The translations under genes were made by a program, and so were the position numbers. From contig JAMLJB010000001.1 of NCBI GenBank assembly GCA_023953835.1, forward strand, positions 868,001-932,000: a stretch of DNA of 64,000 nucleotides, written 5' to 3'. This document shows, piece after piece, positions 1 to 8,610 of this stretch (the first letter of the stretch is position 1; each line of letters begins with the position of its first letter). The notes under the pieces were generated by a model, which was given only the letters and a program-made list of their open reading frames with translations, was not told the DNA's origin and ran no database searches. The stretch is from Rhizobiaceae bacterium. GTDB lineage: Bacteria; Pseudomonadota; Alphaproteobacteria; Rhizobiales; Rhizobiaceae.

Positions 1-523
1 GCCGCGCAATCCCGACGGCTTGTCGCTGGCCGCCCGAAAGCGCGCGAACGGTGCGGTTCATGTCCGGACGAGGCAGGCCGAGTTCATCGAAAAGCGCTTC
101 CGTGCGCTCGCGCATCGTCGCGCGATCGAGCGCGGGAATGAAGCCTGCGACCCGGCGCTGAAGCTCGCGCCCCATGAAGACGTTCTCCTGGACCGTGAAA
201 ACGTCGACCAGCGCAAGGTTCTGATGCAGCGTTTCGATGCCGGCATCGCGCGCCGCCTGCGGCGACTGGAACTCGACCTCTGTCCCGTCGATGCGGATGC
301 TTCCCGAGGTCGGTCTTTGTACGCCCGAGATCATTTTTATGAAGGTGGATTTTCCCGCGCCATTGTCACCGACGAGCGCCAATACCTCGTTGGGATAGAT
401 GTCGAGATTGATGGAATCATTGGCGAAATGGCCGCCATATTTCTTGGTCAGGCCACGGATCGAAACGAAGGGCTGCAAGGGCCGTTGCGGGCTGACCCGG
501 TCACTGGTTTCGGCAAGCGTCAT
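1..523 (-). CDS. Sugar ABC transporter ATP-binding protein, 3' end beyond window
   Basis: Cytoplasmic ATPase of a CUT2 (ribose/xylose type) sugar importer; about 174 N-terminal residues are visible and the reading frame runs off the left edge. The sequence shows a Walker A motif (GDNGAGKST, near residue 50) and an ABC signature (ALSGGQRQAVGIAR) just before the edge. The ATG at 521-523 follows the binding-protein gene by 78 bp on the same strand, so permease, binding protein and ATPase form one transcription unit. Only one nucleotide-binding domain can be seen here; CUT2 ATPases often carry two in about 500 residues, but short single-domain forms exist, and the window edge prevents deciding. 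Confidence 0.9.
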   Translation of the reverse strand, partial: MTLAETSDRVSPQRPLQPFVSIRGLTKKYGGHFANDSINLDIYPNEVLALVGDNGAGKSTFIKMISGVQRPTSGSIRIDGTEVEFQSPQAARDAGIETLHQNLALVDVFTVQENVFMGRELQRRVAGFIPALDRATMRERTEALFDELGLPRPDMNRTVRALSGGQRQAVGIAR

Positions 524-601
524 TCTTTCCTCACGAACCTGGCTGATAACGACCGGGCGCGCACGAATGGCGCGCCCGGCCGGGGAGGATGCCCGGACGG
601 T

Positions 602-1633
602 TCAAAGTCCGAGCGCCGCGAGATCGACCTTGGGCACAATGCGCTTCTGTTGCTTGGCGTCGTAGAATTCGTCGATGTTCTGCTGATTGATCATCGGCGA
701 GGGGAAAACGATTTCCTTGGGAACCTTCTGTCCCTGGATGACCCGTGAGGCGACTTCCACCGCTTCGCCACCGAATGTCGGATAAACGAAGGTGCCACCC
801 AGCCGCCCGTCCTTGATCATCTGGAAGGTCTCGACCGCAATGCCGTCGAAGCCGGTGACGAACATTTCTTTCTGCCGCCCCGCTTCTTCGATGGCCTGCA
901 ACGCGCCCTTGGCCATGTTGTCGTTGTGGCAATAGACACCGTCGATCTTGGGATTGGCGCGCAGGAAATCCTCCATCGTGGTCAGCGCCTCCGAACGCGA
1001 ATAGTTGGCGATGGCTTCGGCCACGATCTTCATGTCCGGCTCCTTGGCGAGCGCATCGGTCCAGCCCTTGCCGCGCGCCTGGCTGACCACCGAACCGGGC
1101 TTGCCCTTGATGTGGACGAAATTGCCGGAACCCTTGGCCCTCTCGATGTAGTACTTCCCCGCCCTCTGTGCCGTGCCGTAGGTATCGGCGGCCAGATGAG
1201 CCGCAAATTCCTGCCCTTCGTTAAGCGCCGAGGACATCACGATGACAGGGATATTCTTCTCGTTGAGCGCCTGGATGCCCGGCCCGATGGCGTCCTTGTA
1301 GTAGGTGATGAGGATCACCGCATCGACGCCCCGAACGGCCAGATCCTCCAGATTGCGGATTTCCTGCGCAGGCTTGTCACGCGCATCGGTGGCAATGACT
1401 TCGAGACCCTTCGCCTTGGCGCTTTCGAGCACGTCGCTGCGCTGGACCTGGAGCCATTCGTCGGTGGCATAGGATTGCGAGAAGCCGATGGTCTTGCCGG
1501 CGAGCGAACCCTCCGCGAAGGCGGCGCGCATCAGGGCGGGCATCGCCAGCGCACCGAGACCGAGCCCGATACCCGCCTTCACCAGTCCGCGTCGGGTGGT
1601 GGATAAAGTATATTTCGTCGTCTTGTCGGCCAT
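602..1633 (-). CDS. Sugar ABC transporter periplasmic substrate-binding protein
   Basis: Type-1 periplasmic binding protein of the ribose/xylose (RbsB) family, 343 residues. The N-terminus has a twin-arginine signal (TTRRGLVKAG then a hydrophobic stretch ending near AFAE), so export is probably by Tat, which is less usual than Sec for this family. Two Rossmann lobes are evident: a first from about residue 33 (GKTIGFSQS) and a second with HNDNMAKGALQAIEEAG followed by VTGFDG. The start at 1633 is preferred to the in-frame one at 1663 because AAAGGAGGA sits upstream at good spacing. It lies between the permease and the ATPase. The substrate cannot be read from sequence; a pentose, hexose or polyol is possible. 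Confidence 0.92.
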   Translation of the reverse strand: MADKTTKYTLSTTRRGLVKAGIGLGLGALAMPALMRAAFAEGSLAGKTIGFSQSYATDEWLQVQRSDVLESAKAKGLEVIATDARDKPAQEIRNLEDLAVRGVDAVILITYYKDAIGPGIQALNEKNIPVIVMSSALNEGQEFAAHLAADTYGTAQRAGKYYIERAKGSGNFVHIKGKPGSVVSQARGKGWTDALAKEPDMKIVAEAIANYSRSEALTTMEDFLRANPKIDGVYCHNDNMAKGALQAIEEAGRQKEMFVTGFDGIAVETFQMIKDGRLGGTFVYPTFGGEAVEVASRVIQGQKVPKEIVFPSPMINQQNIDEFYDAKQQKRIVPKVDLAALGL

Positions 1634-1659
1634 CGCTTTTCCTCCTTTGGGATGACGTT

Positions 1660-2652
1660 TCACGATTTGCGATTGCGCAGGTCGCTTATGACGACCGCGA
1701 CAACGATGATCAGCCCCATCGCCAGCATCTGCACGAAGGGCGAGACGCTCAGAAGGTTCAAAAGGTTGGTAATCATCGCGAGAATAAGGACACCCAGAAT
1801 GGTGCCGGCCACACCGCCAACGCCGCCGTCGAAGGACGTGCCGCCGATTAACACCGCCGCGATGGCGTCGAGTTCATAGAGATTGCCGGCATTAGCCTCG
1901 GCCACCGAAATGCGGCTGACCAGAAGCAGGCCGCCGACACCGGCCAGAAAGCCGGCCAGCGCATAGACCTGTATCTTGATGCGGTCGACCGGGATGCCGT
2001 AGACGCGCGCGGCTTCCTCATTAGCCCCCACCGCATAGACATGACGCCCCCAGCGGGTGTTGTGCATCAAATAGACGAACAACGCCCATGTTCCGACGAA
2101 GATCACGACCGGCACGGGCACGCCCAACATATAGCCGGATCCCAGCCAGCGGAACATATTGTCCGCGCCGTCCGCATAGACGTCTCCACCATCCGAATAG
2201 AGATAGATGCAGCCGCGCGCGAAGATCATCATCGCAAGGGTCGCGATAAAGGGCTGAAGCTTCAGTTTGGTGATGATAAGTCCGTTTATCAGGCCAAGCA
2301 GCGTGCACAGGATGAGCGCGATGGCCCAGGCGACGGGCGATCCATACGAGGCGGTCGCGGCGGCGGTGATGGCCGACACCCCGACCAATGACCCGGCGGA
2401 AAGATCGATGCCCCTGCAAAGGATGACGATCGTCATGCCGATGGCGACAATGCCGGTCATCGACGCGCCGCGCACCAGGTTGAAAAGGTTCGTAACGTCG
2501 AGAAAATAGGGCGAGATCACGCTGGCAAGGGCGAACAGCACCACGAAGGTGATGACATGGCTGTATTGCCACAGGACGGAAGCCTGAGGCCCTCTCGGCG
2601 GCTGAGCAGCCGTGGAGACACGGGTATCGATTCGGCTGGGCGTATCGGTCAT
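1660..2652 (-). CDS. Sugar ABC transporter permease (RbsC-like)
   Basis: Integral membrane permease of the CUT2 family, 330 residues, with about eight to ten hydrophobic segments and the family hallmark GIDLSAGSLVG near residue 105 and DAIAAVLIGGTSFDGGVGG near residue 260. It forms the channel for the adjoining binding protein and ATPase. It is the first gene of the operon; GGAGGG lies 6 bp before the ATG. Its stop codon is 27 bp from the start of the binding-protein gene. A LacI regulator is divergent 368 bp upstream and is the likely controller. Confidence 0.93.
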   Translation of the reverse strand: MTDTPSRIDTRVSTAAQPPRGPQASVLWQYSHVITFVVLFALASVISPYFLDVTNLFNLVRGASMTGIVAIGMTIVILCRGIDLSAGSLVGVSAITAAATASYGSPVAWAIALILCTLLGLINGLIITKLKLQPFIATLAMMIFARGCIYLYSDGGDVYADGADNMFRWLGSGYMLGVPVPVVIFVGTWALFVYLMHNTRWGRHVYAVGANEEAARVYGIPVDRIKIQVYALAGFLAGVGGLLLVSRISVAEANAGNLYELDAIAAVLIGGTSFDGGVGGVAGTILGVLILAMITNLLNLLSVSPFVQMLAMGLIIVVAVVISDLRNRKS

Positions 2653-3020
2653 ATCGATCCCTCCTGTTGCGACCTGCGGCCGTCTGTTGGACGTCCGCGA
2701 TGTGTATGGAGGGATATGTCAATATCAGGGAGAACCATGCAGCCGCGACGCCAGAAGCTTTGCGGCGTTCCGCTCGCAAACGACATTCGCCTGCGGCAAG
2801 CCAGTTCCTTCAGACGACCTGAAAAGTCAGGCTCTCGCTCCTTCGTGCGTATCGACAGCTGCTTCCTCCCAGCGATCCCGGCGCCTCCAAACACCAGATG
2901 GGATCGATCTCATATGGGATGCATCTCACACATGCCGGCCCGCGTCAAGCCGACTTCCGCTCAACTTGATCCATCCCCCCATGAACGGTAAGCAGCAACG
3001 TTGTCGATTGGACGATTTGA
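2653..3020. other. Intergenic region between sugar transporter operon and lacI-type gene
   Basis: This 368-bp divergent intergenic stretch should hold the promoters and operators for both units. I see no convincing gene: the overlapping open frames have no ribosome binding site or family resemblance. The short palindrome GATGCATC near 2917-2924 is too common to call an operator with confidence. No long inverted repeat stands out. Confidence 0.5.
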
Positions 3021-4052
3021 ATGGACAAGATTCCGACACTGGAGGATGTGGCACGCGAGGCGGGGGTCTCCCGCTCGACGGCGGCCCGGGCAATGTCCGG
3101 ATCCGGATATGTCGAGAAGGCCAAGCGCCAGCTGATCGAGGAAACCGCGGCGCGCCTCGGCTATCGCGGTTCGGAGGCAGCGCGGACACTACGCACGCGT
3201 CGTTCGAACACTGTCGGCATCCTGATCGCGGACATCACCAATCCGATTTTCCCACGGATCGTGCGCGGCGCCGACGAAATCCTGACGGCAGCGGACCGCA
3301 CGCTGCTGCTCTGCAATACCGATGAAAAGCCCGAACGCCAGTTGGCCTTCGTGCGCGAAATGATCAAGCGCCTTGCAGACGGGCTGATCTTCGTGTCGCA
3401 ATCCATCGGCGACGAAATCGTCGACATGCTGCGAAATGGACCACCGACGGTTTTTGTCAACCGGCTGCCGGCCAGCGGGAATTTCGACTATGTCGGACCC
3501 GACAATGCGCAGGGAATGATCGCCCTTGTCGACCACCTTGTGGGCCTCGGTCATTCCCGTCTGGGCTTCGTTCGCGGCCCGGCGAGTTCTTCGACGGCGC
3601 GCGAACGATTCGCCGAGTTCGCGAAGCGCATCGACCAACTCGGGCTGTCCCAACCCTCGACGGCGATCTTCGATGGCGGCTACGATCTGGAAAGCGGCCG
3701 CGCCGCAGCCGACGCCCTCCTTCGCATGCCCCCTGAGCAGCGGCCCACGGCAATCATCGCCTCCAATGACTTCGCAGCCCTTGGTTTGATCGACAGGGCT
3801 CGCGAGCTTGGATTGTCCGTTCCCGAGGATCTTTCCGTTACTGGCTTCGACGACGCGTTCGGTGACCCGGCGTGGCATAGGGTGTTTCCCGATGCGCCGC
3901 GCATAACGACCGTCAATCAACCACGGCGCGAAATCGGCCGCAAGGCAGCGCAGCTTTTGCTCAATCGCATAGCAAATCCAAGTTCCGCACCCCAACGCGA
4001 GATCGTTCCCGTATCGCTCCTGTCCGGCAGTACAACGGCGCCACGCCGATGA
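3021..4052 (+). CDS. LacI-family transcriptional regulator
   Basis: DNA-binding repressor or activator of 343 residues. The N-terminal helix-turn-helix reads PTLEDVAREAGVSRSTAARA (residues 5-24), followed by the hinge (SEAARTLRTRRSNTVGILI) and a periplasmic-binding-protein-like effector domain with PTAIIASNDFAALGLIDRA and SVTGFDD typical of the family. It is divergent from the sugar ABC operon at 1-2652, so its inferred effector is that transporter's sugar or a metabolite of it. No sugar enzyme gene adjoins it in the window, so the pathway is unknown. Confidence 0.92.
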   Translation: MDKIPTLEDVAREAGVSRSTAARAMSGSGYVEKAKRQLIEETAARLGYRGSEAARTLRTRRSNTVGILIADITNPIFPRIVRGADEILTAADRTLLLCNTDEKPERQLAFVREMIKRLADGLIFVSQSIGDEIVDMLRNGPPTVFVNRLPASGNFDYVGPDNAQGMIALVDHLVGLGHSRLGFVRGPASSSTARERFAEFAKRIDQLGLSQPSTAIFDGGYDLESGRAAADALLRMPPEQRPTAIIASNDFAALGLIDRARELGLSVPEDLSVTGFDDAFGDPAWHRVFPDAPRITTVNQPRREIGRKAAQLLLNRIANPSSAPQREIVPVSLLSGSTTAPRR

Positions 4053-4219
4053 TTTGCGCTTTGCGCCGGTCAGCCAATCTCGGTGACCTTAATCGCTGGA
4101 ATACTAACTCATCAGGGGATCTCCTTGACGAAGCAGACCAGATGAATATCGGCTAAACCACGGAAGTCACGCAGCTATTCCAATCACAAACTGTGGGCTT
4201 GGGTTTGGCGATACGCCGT

Positions 4220-4295
4220 TGGTGGAGCTGAGGGGGATCGAACCCCTGACCTCATCATTGCGAACGATGCGCTCTCCCAGCTGAGCTACAGCCCC
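4220..4295 (-). tRNA. tRNA-Ala (anticodon CGC)
   Basis: A full cloverleaf can be folded by eye on the minus strand: acceptor GGGGCTG with CAGCTCC, D-arm GCTC/GAGC, anticodon stem CATCG/TGATG around loop TTCGCAA, T-arm with GGTTCGATCCC. The acceptor stem has the G3:U70 pair, the identity element for alanine. The 3' CCA is encoded (bases 4220-4222 on the plus strand read TGG). It would read GCG codons. Confidence 0.97.
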
Positions 4296-4416
4296 GTCCA
4301 CCAGATGCGCGCATTTATGTTGCGCTCCCCACGGCTGTCAAGGCACTTGAGAACAGCCGGATACTTGCCGCCGCGCGCATCAGTGGCTACATGTCGCGAG
4401 GTTCCCGGAGCGCGCT

Positions 4417-4710
4417 ATGATACCGATCATCAATACCTTGCTGTTCGTCCTCAACATCTATTGGTGGATCGTCATACTGGCGGTCATCTTTTCCTGGCTT
4501 TACGCCTTCAATGTCGTCAATTCGCGCAATCAGTTCGTGGGCATGATCGGCAATGCGCTCTTCCAGATGACCGAGCCCGTCTTTCGGCGAATCCGCAAAT
4601 TCCTGCCAAATCTGGGAACGGTCGACATCTCGCCATTGGTCGTGCTCGTCATCCTGTTTTTCCTGGAACAGGTGCTGGTGCAGATTGCCTATTCCTCGGC
4701 AGGGCTGTGA
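4417..4710 (+). CDS. YggT family membrane protein
   Basis: Small integral membrane protein of 97 residues with hydrophobic spans at about 3-26 and 72-92 and the conserved YggT features ([22 protein letters not shown]). Family members are linked to osmotic or cell-envelope functions and cytochrome/cell-division roles, but no biochemical activity is settled. The next gene overlaps its stop by 4 bp (GTGA), the usual yggT-yggU coupling, so the two are co-translated. Confidence 0.9.
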   Translation: MIPIINTLLFVLNIYWWIVILAVIFSWLYAFNVVNSRNQFVGMIGNALFQMTEPVFRRIRKFLPNLGTVDISPLVVLVILFFLEQVLVQIAYSSAGL

Positions 4711-5036
4711 GCCACTGGCTACGAACTCGAACTGACGGCGTGGAAATCACCGTGCGGCTCACACCCCGATCTTCCGTCGACAGGGTTGAAGGTTTACTGA
4801 CCGGCGCAGACGGCGCGACACATCTGGCTGCGCGCGTCCGCGCCGTCCCCGAAAGCGGTAAAGCCAACGCCGCGCTGGAAAAGCTGATCGCGCAATGGAC
4901 AGAAATGCCGAAGCGATCGGTAGCCGTAACGGGTGGCACAACGTCACGGATCAAGACCGTTTTTATCGCAGGCGACGCCCCTTCCCTTGAGCTTCAGTTG
5001 CTCGAACGGGTGAAGGAAGCTGGTGCGCGCGGTTGA
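4707..5036 (+). CDS. DUF167 (YggU) family protein
   Basis: Soluble protein of 109 residues of the DUF167/YggU family. Conserved marks are [14 protein letters not shown] near residue 15 and [19 protein letters not shown] near residue 47, matching the family core (basic, PxxGKAN). Function is unknown. The GTG start overlaps the yggT stop, which fixes the start; upstream extension in the same frame would overlap all of yggT and is not credible. Confidence 0.88.
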   Translation: MSHWLRTRTDGVEITVRLTPRSSVDRVEGLLTGADGATHLAARVRAVPESGKANAALEKLIAQWTEMPKRSVAVTGGTTSRIKTVFIAGDAPSLELQLLERVKEAGARG

Positions 5037-5039
5037 GCC

Positions 5040-5825
5040 TCAATTCGACAGCGGCTGATTGAGCCAACTGAAGCCTTCCTTCTCGAACAAGGCCTTTGCT
5101 TTGTCAGTCTGAAGGCAGGCTTCGAACTTCGCGGCTTCCGGGTCCTTGGTCGACGCCGTCAGTCCCACCGGATAGACGATCGCCGGGTGGCTGTCCTCTG
5201 GAAAGGTATCGACGATCTTCACATTCGGATCGGCAGCCGCATCGGTCTGGTAGACGATGCCGAGTGCCGCTTCCCCGGTTGAAACGAACCTGAGCGCCGC
5301 GCGGACGTTTTCCGCCTGCGCCACCTTGGCTGAGACGCCATCCCAGGCGCCGAGCTTTTCAAGTGCCGCTTTTCCGTACTTTCCAGCAGGCACTGAATCC
5401 ACATTCGCCATGGCGAGCTTGCCGTCGCCAACCACTGCTCCAAGATCAAACCCTTCCGCGATTTTCACTTCGGCATTCGAATCCTTCGGCGCAATCAGCA
5501 CGATCCGATTGCCCAGCAATCGCAATTCGGTCGGCTTCTGGGTCAGACCTTTGTCTGAAAGATATTTCATCCAATCGAGATCGGCAGAGATGAAGATATC
5601 GGCAGGTGCGCCTTCCTCGATCTGCTTTGCAAGGGCAGAGCTGGCAGCATAGGAGATATTGGCCTTCGCCCCGACATCCGCCTCACAGGCCGCATTCACA
5701 TTGTCCAGCGCGTTCTTGAGGCTCGCCGCAGCGAATACGACCAGACCGTCGTCGGCCATCGCGGGAGCCAGCGGCACGCTCAACAATCCGGACACGACCA
5801 CCGAGAACACCAGACCACGCTTCAT
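5040..5825 (-). CDS. modA: Molybdate ABC transporter substrate-binding protein ModA
   Basis: Periplasmic molybdate/tungstate-binding protein, 261 residues. A Sec signal peptide (MKRGLVFSVVVSGLLSVPLAPAM then ADDG) precedes the ModA core: VFAAASLKNALDNV, SYAASSALAKQIEEGAPADI, FISADLDWMKYL, and a C-terminal EAALGIVYQTDA. The start at 5825 has GGAGG 5 bp upstream. The permease and ATPase genes modB and modC are not adjacent, so this is an orphan binding-protein gene in this window. Molybdenum supply matters locally because formate dehydrogenase (23755-26631) is a molybdoenzyme. A strong dyad lies just upstream. Confidence 0.93.
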   Translation of the reverse strand: MKRGLVFSVVVSGLLSVPLAPAMADDGLVVFAAASLKNALDNVNAACEADVGAKANISYAASSALAKQIEEGAPADIFISADLDWMKYLSDKGLTQKPTELRLLGNRIVLIAPKDSNAEVKIAEGFDLGAVVGDGKLAMANVDSVPAGKYGKAALEKLGAWDGVSAKVAQAENVRAALRFVSTGEAALGIVYQTDAAADPNVKIVDTFPEDSHPAIVYPVGLTASTKDPEAAKFEACLQTDKAKALFEKEGFSWLNQPLSN

Positions 5826-5852
5826 GAGAACCTCCCGCCGAGTGCGCAATTC

Positions 5853-5874
5853 GTTATGTTCATATGAACACAAC
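5853..5874. promoter_or_regulatory. Palindromic operator candidate upstream of modA
   Basis: A 14-bp perfect palindrome TGTTCATATGAACA (5857-5870) is extended by GTT and AAC on the two sides with one mismatched pair, making a 22-bp near-perfect dyad centred at 5863.5, 28 bp before the modA start. The half-site GTTATGTTCAT resembles, but does not match, the CGTTATAT half of ModE boxes. I infer a repressor site for molybdate or an unknown regulator. Confidence 0.6.
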
Positions 5875-5957
5875 AGTTTGCGGCACGCAACTTGGGTTCT
5901 TCACAAATCTTTCGAAATATCGGACGCTTCCCTCCGTCCGAAATAGCTGGATGGATA

Positions 5958-6794
5958 TCAGGCGGCGTGTTTCCTGCGAGCCAGCCGCGCCCTGATGGAT
6001 TCCACCGTTGCCCTTGGCGTGGCGGCAAACAATGTCTTTGTGTAGCTGTGCTGGGGGTCGGAGAACACCGCTTCACGCGAGCCGTATTCCACCGCTTCGC
6101 CAAAATACATAACCATCACATCGTCGGCGATGTAGCGGACGACCGACAGGTCGTGGCTGATGAACACATAGGTCAGATGGAACTCGTCCTGCAGGTCGGC
6201 CAGCAGGTTCAACACCTGCGCCTGCACTGACAGGTCCAGCGCGGAGACCGGCTCATCCAGCACCAAAAGGCTCGGATTCAACATCAGGGCGCGTGCAATG
6301 GCGATGCGCTGGCGCTGACCGCCGGAAAACATGTGCGGGTAGCGGTTGAAGTGGATTTCCTGCAAGCCGACTTTTTTCAACATCGCCATGGCGCGCTCCT
6401 TGCGCTCGGTGGCAGGAATGTCGGTGTTGATGACCAGCGGCTCCGCAAGGACATCGCCGATCTTCTGGCGCGGATTGAGCGAGCCGTAGGGATTCTGGAA
6501 AACGATCTGCACCTTGCGGCGCATTGCGGGCGTAAGGTCCCCCTTCGCGATGTCAATTTTCTGCCCGTCGATCAGAAGTTCGCCGGACGTGGCCGGGTCA
6601 ATCAGCGTAATGATACGCGCCAATGTCGACTTGCCACAACCGCTTTCCCCGACGATGGCAAGCGTCTTGCCCTTCTCGACGGAAAAACTCACGCCCTTGA
6701 CGGCGTGCACTGTCTTCGGCTTGCTGAACAACGTCCCCGGAATGTGATAGTCCCGGACGATGTTGCGGCCTTCCAGTACGACCGGCTCACTCAT
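5958..6794 (-). CDS. dppF: Dipeptide/oligopeptide ABC transporter ATP-binding protein (DppF-like)
   Basis: Second ATPase of a peptide importer, 278 residues. Walker A GESGCGKSTLAR near residue 53, Q-loop VFQNPYGSLNPRQKIGD, signature FSGGQRQRIAIARAL near residue 157 and Walker B LLVLDEPVSALD are intact. The family usually has about 320-330 residues; this one lacks much of the C-terminal oligopeptide-transporter extension but ends cleanly. It is the last gene of the dppABCDF operon, and its ATG overlaps the stop of dppD by 4 bp. Confidence 0.93.
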   Translation of the reverse strand: MSEPVVLEGRNIVRDYHIPGTLFSKPKTVHAVKGVSFSVEKGKTLAIVGESGCGKSTLARIITLIDPATSGELLIDGQKIDIAKGDLTPAMRRKVQIVFQNPYGSLNPRQKIGDVLAEPLVINTDIPATERKERAMAMLKKVGLQEIHFNRYPHMFSGGQRQRIAIARALMLNPSLLVLDEPVSALDLSVQAQVLNLLADLQDEFHLTYVFISHDLSVVRYIADDVMVMYFGEAVEYGSREAVFSDPQHSYTKTLFAATPRATVESIRARLARRKHAA

Positions 6795-7675
6795 AGCGCG
6801 CCCTCCAGCGGCGGTGTCCTGACGGCAGCGTTATCCTCGACCATCTGCTCATCGACAAACAGTTCGGAAATGGTGGGGAGCCGGTCGCCGGTGGCGTTGT
6901 CCGGCAGGGCTGCGAGCAGCGCACGGGTGTAGTTGCTCTTGGGCGATTCGAAGAGCGAAAGTACGTCGGCTTCCTCCATCTTGCGGCCCTTGTACTGCAC
7001 GACCACGCGATCTGCCGTCTCGGCGACGACCCCCATATTGTGCGTGATCATGATGAGGCCCATGCCATGCTCCTCCTGAAGCCGCATCAGGAGGTCGAGT
7101 ATCTGCTTCTGGATCGTCACATCGAGCGCAGTCGTCGGCTCGTCGGCGATCAGCAGCTTCGGATTGCAGGCAATCGCAATCGCGATCATCACGCGCTGGC
7201 ACTGGCCGCCCGACATCTGGTGCGGGAAATGGCCAAGCCGTTCGGCGGGATCCGGGATGCCGACTGCCTTGAACAATTCAATGGCGCGGGCGCGCCGCGC
7301 AGCCCTGTCGAGGCCCATATGCACACGCAGGACTTCCTCGATCTGGAAACCGACCGTGAAGCAGGGATTCAGGCTGGCGATCGGCTCCTGAAAGATCATG
7401 GCCATGTCTTTTCCCACCAGCTTGCGCCGGTCCGCCGTGCTGATGTTCAAGAGGTCGCTCCCGTTGAAGGACATTTTGTCGGCGCTCACCTTCGCGGTCC
7501 ATGGCAGCAGCCCCATGACGGCCAGCATGGATACCGACTTGCCGGAGCCGGATTCGCCCACAATTGCCAGCACCTCGCGCTCATGCACCTTGAGCGACAC
7601 GCCATCCACAGCGCGGAACATGCCCGCCGCAGTCTGGAACTCGACGACGAGATTTTCGATTTCGAGCAACGCCAT
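6791..7675 (-). CDS. dppD: Dipeptide/oligopeptide ABC transporter ATP-binding protein (DppD-like)
   Basis: First ATPase of the peptide importer, 294 residues from MALLEIENLVVEF. It shows Walker A GESGSGKSVSML near residue 38, FQEPIASLNPCFTVG, signature MSGGQCQRVMIAIA and Walker B LLIADEPTTALD. The signature carries Cys where Arg or Lys is usual after SGGQ. The start at 7675 is preferred; an in-frame GTG two codons upstream (7681) is possible, and longer upstream extensions would overlap dppC. It pairs with DppF to energise the DppBC channel. Confidence 0.92.
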   Translation of the reverse strand: MALLEIENLVVEFQTAAGMFRAVDGVSLKVHEREVLAIVGESGSGKSVSMLAVMGLLPWTAKVSADKMSFNGSDLLNISTADRRKLVGKDMAMIFQEPIASLNPCFTVGFQIEEVLRVHMGLDRAARRARAIELFKAVGIPDPAERLGHFPHQMSGGQCQRVMIAIAIACNPKLLIADEPTTALDVTIQKQILDLLMRLQEEHGMGLIMITHNMGVVAETADRVVVQYKGRKMEEADVLSLFESPKSNYTRALLAALPDNATGDRLPTISELFVDEQMVEDNAAVRTPPLEGAL

Positions 7676-7677
7676 CG

Positions 7678-8598
7678 TCACGACCTCTTCAACTTCGGGT
7701 CCAGCGCGTCGCGCAGGCCATCGCCCATCAGGTTGATGGCGAGCACGGTGATCAGGATTGCGAGACCCGGAAAGGTGACGACCCACCAGGCGCGCAGGAT
7801 GAACTCGCGCGCCTCGGCAAGCATCGTGCCCCATTCTGGGGTCGGCGGTTGCGCGCCCTGCCCCAGGAAACCGAGCGCGGCGGCGTCGAGAATGGCGCTC
7901 GAAAAGGAAAGCGAAGCCTGCACGATCAACGGCGCCATGCAGTTCGGCAGGATCGTCCTGAACATCAGCCGCAGCGGCCCTGCCCCCGCAACCTTTGCCG
8001 CAACGACATAGTCGCGCGTCTTTTCCGAGATGACGGCCGCGCGCGTCAGGCGCACGAAATGCGGCTGGAACACCAGCGCAATCGCAATCATCGCATTGGT
8101 CAGGCCGGGGCCGAGAATTGCAACCAGAACCAGAGCCAGCAGCAATGAAGGGAAGGCAAGGATGATGTCCATCAGGCGCATGATGACCGTATCGACCCAT
8201 CCCCGGAAATAGCCTGCGATCACGCCGAGCAGGATGCCGCCGATCAGCGCAATGGTGGTGACGATGACGCCGATGAACAACGAATAGCGCGTGCCGTAGA
8301 TCAGGCGGGAGAGGATGTCGCGTCCGACCGCATCTGTGCCGAGCGGATACGCCAGGCGTCCGCCCTCCTGCCAGAAGGGCGGGATCAGAACCGCGTCGCG
8401 GTATTGCATGGTTGGCGGATGAGGCGCCAGAATTGGCGCAAAGACCGCGACCAGCACAAGGAACAGAAAAAAGAACAGGCCGATGACCGCGCCGCGATTT
8501 TCTGAGAAATAATACCAGAACTCGGCAAGCCGCGCGCGCAACGATGCATCCATCGGAGGAGTGATCTGTGTCGCGGACGACGTCGTGGAATGTGCCAT
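7678..8598 (-). CDS. dppC: Dipeptide/oligopeptide ABC transporter permease (DppC-like)
   Basis: Inner-membrane permease of 306 residues with an N-terminal cytoplasmic segment, a first hydrophobic helix at about 41-60 and the DppC mark LGTDAVGRDILSRLIYGTRYSL near residue 95, followed by the EAA loop region (VVAAKVAGAGPLRLMFRTILPN). It forms a heterodimer with DppB. Only a few bases separate it from dppD, and it starts 13 bp after the dppB stop, consistent with one mRNA. Confidence 0.94.
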   Translation of the reverse strand: MAHSTTSSATQITPPMDASLRARLAEFWYYFSENRGAVIGLFFFLFLVLVAVFAPILAPHPPTMQYRDAVLIPPFWQEGGRLAYPLGTDAVGRDILSRLIYGTRYSLFIGVIVTTIALIGGILLGVIAGYFRGWVDTVIMRLMDIILAFPSLLLALVLVAILGPGLTNAMIAIALVFQPHFVRLTRAAVISEKTRDYVVAAKVAGAGPLRLMFRTILPNCMAPLIVQASLSFSSAILDAAALGFLGQGAQPPTPEWGTMLAEAREFILRAWWVVTFPGLAILITVLAINLMGDGLRDALDPKLKRS

Positions 8599-8610
8599 TG
8601 TTCGCCCTCC

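Noticed and set aside
2612..3325. Open frames in and over the divergent region before the LacI gene
   Set aside because: No ribosome binding site, and they overlap the LacI gene in the wrong frame.
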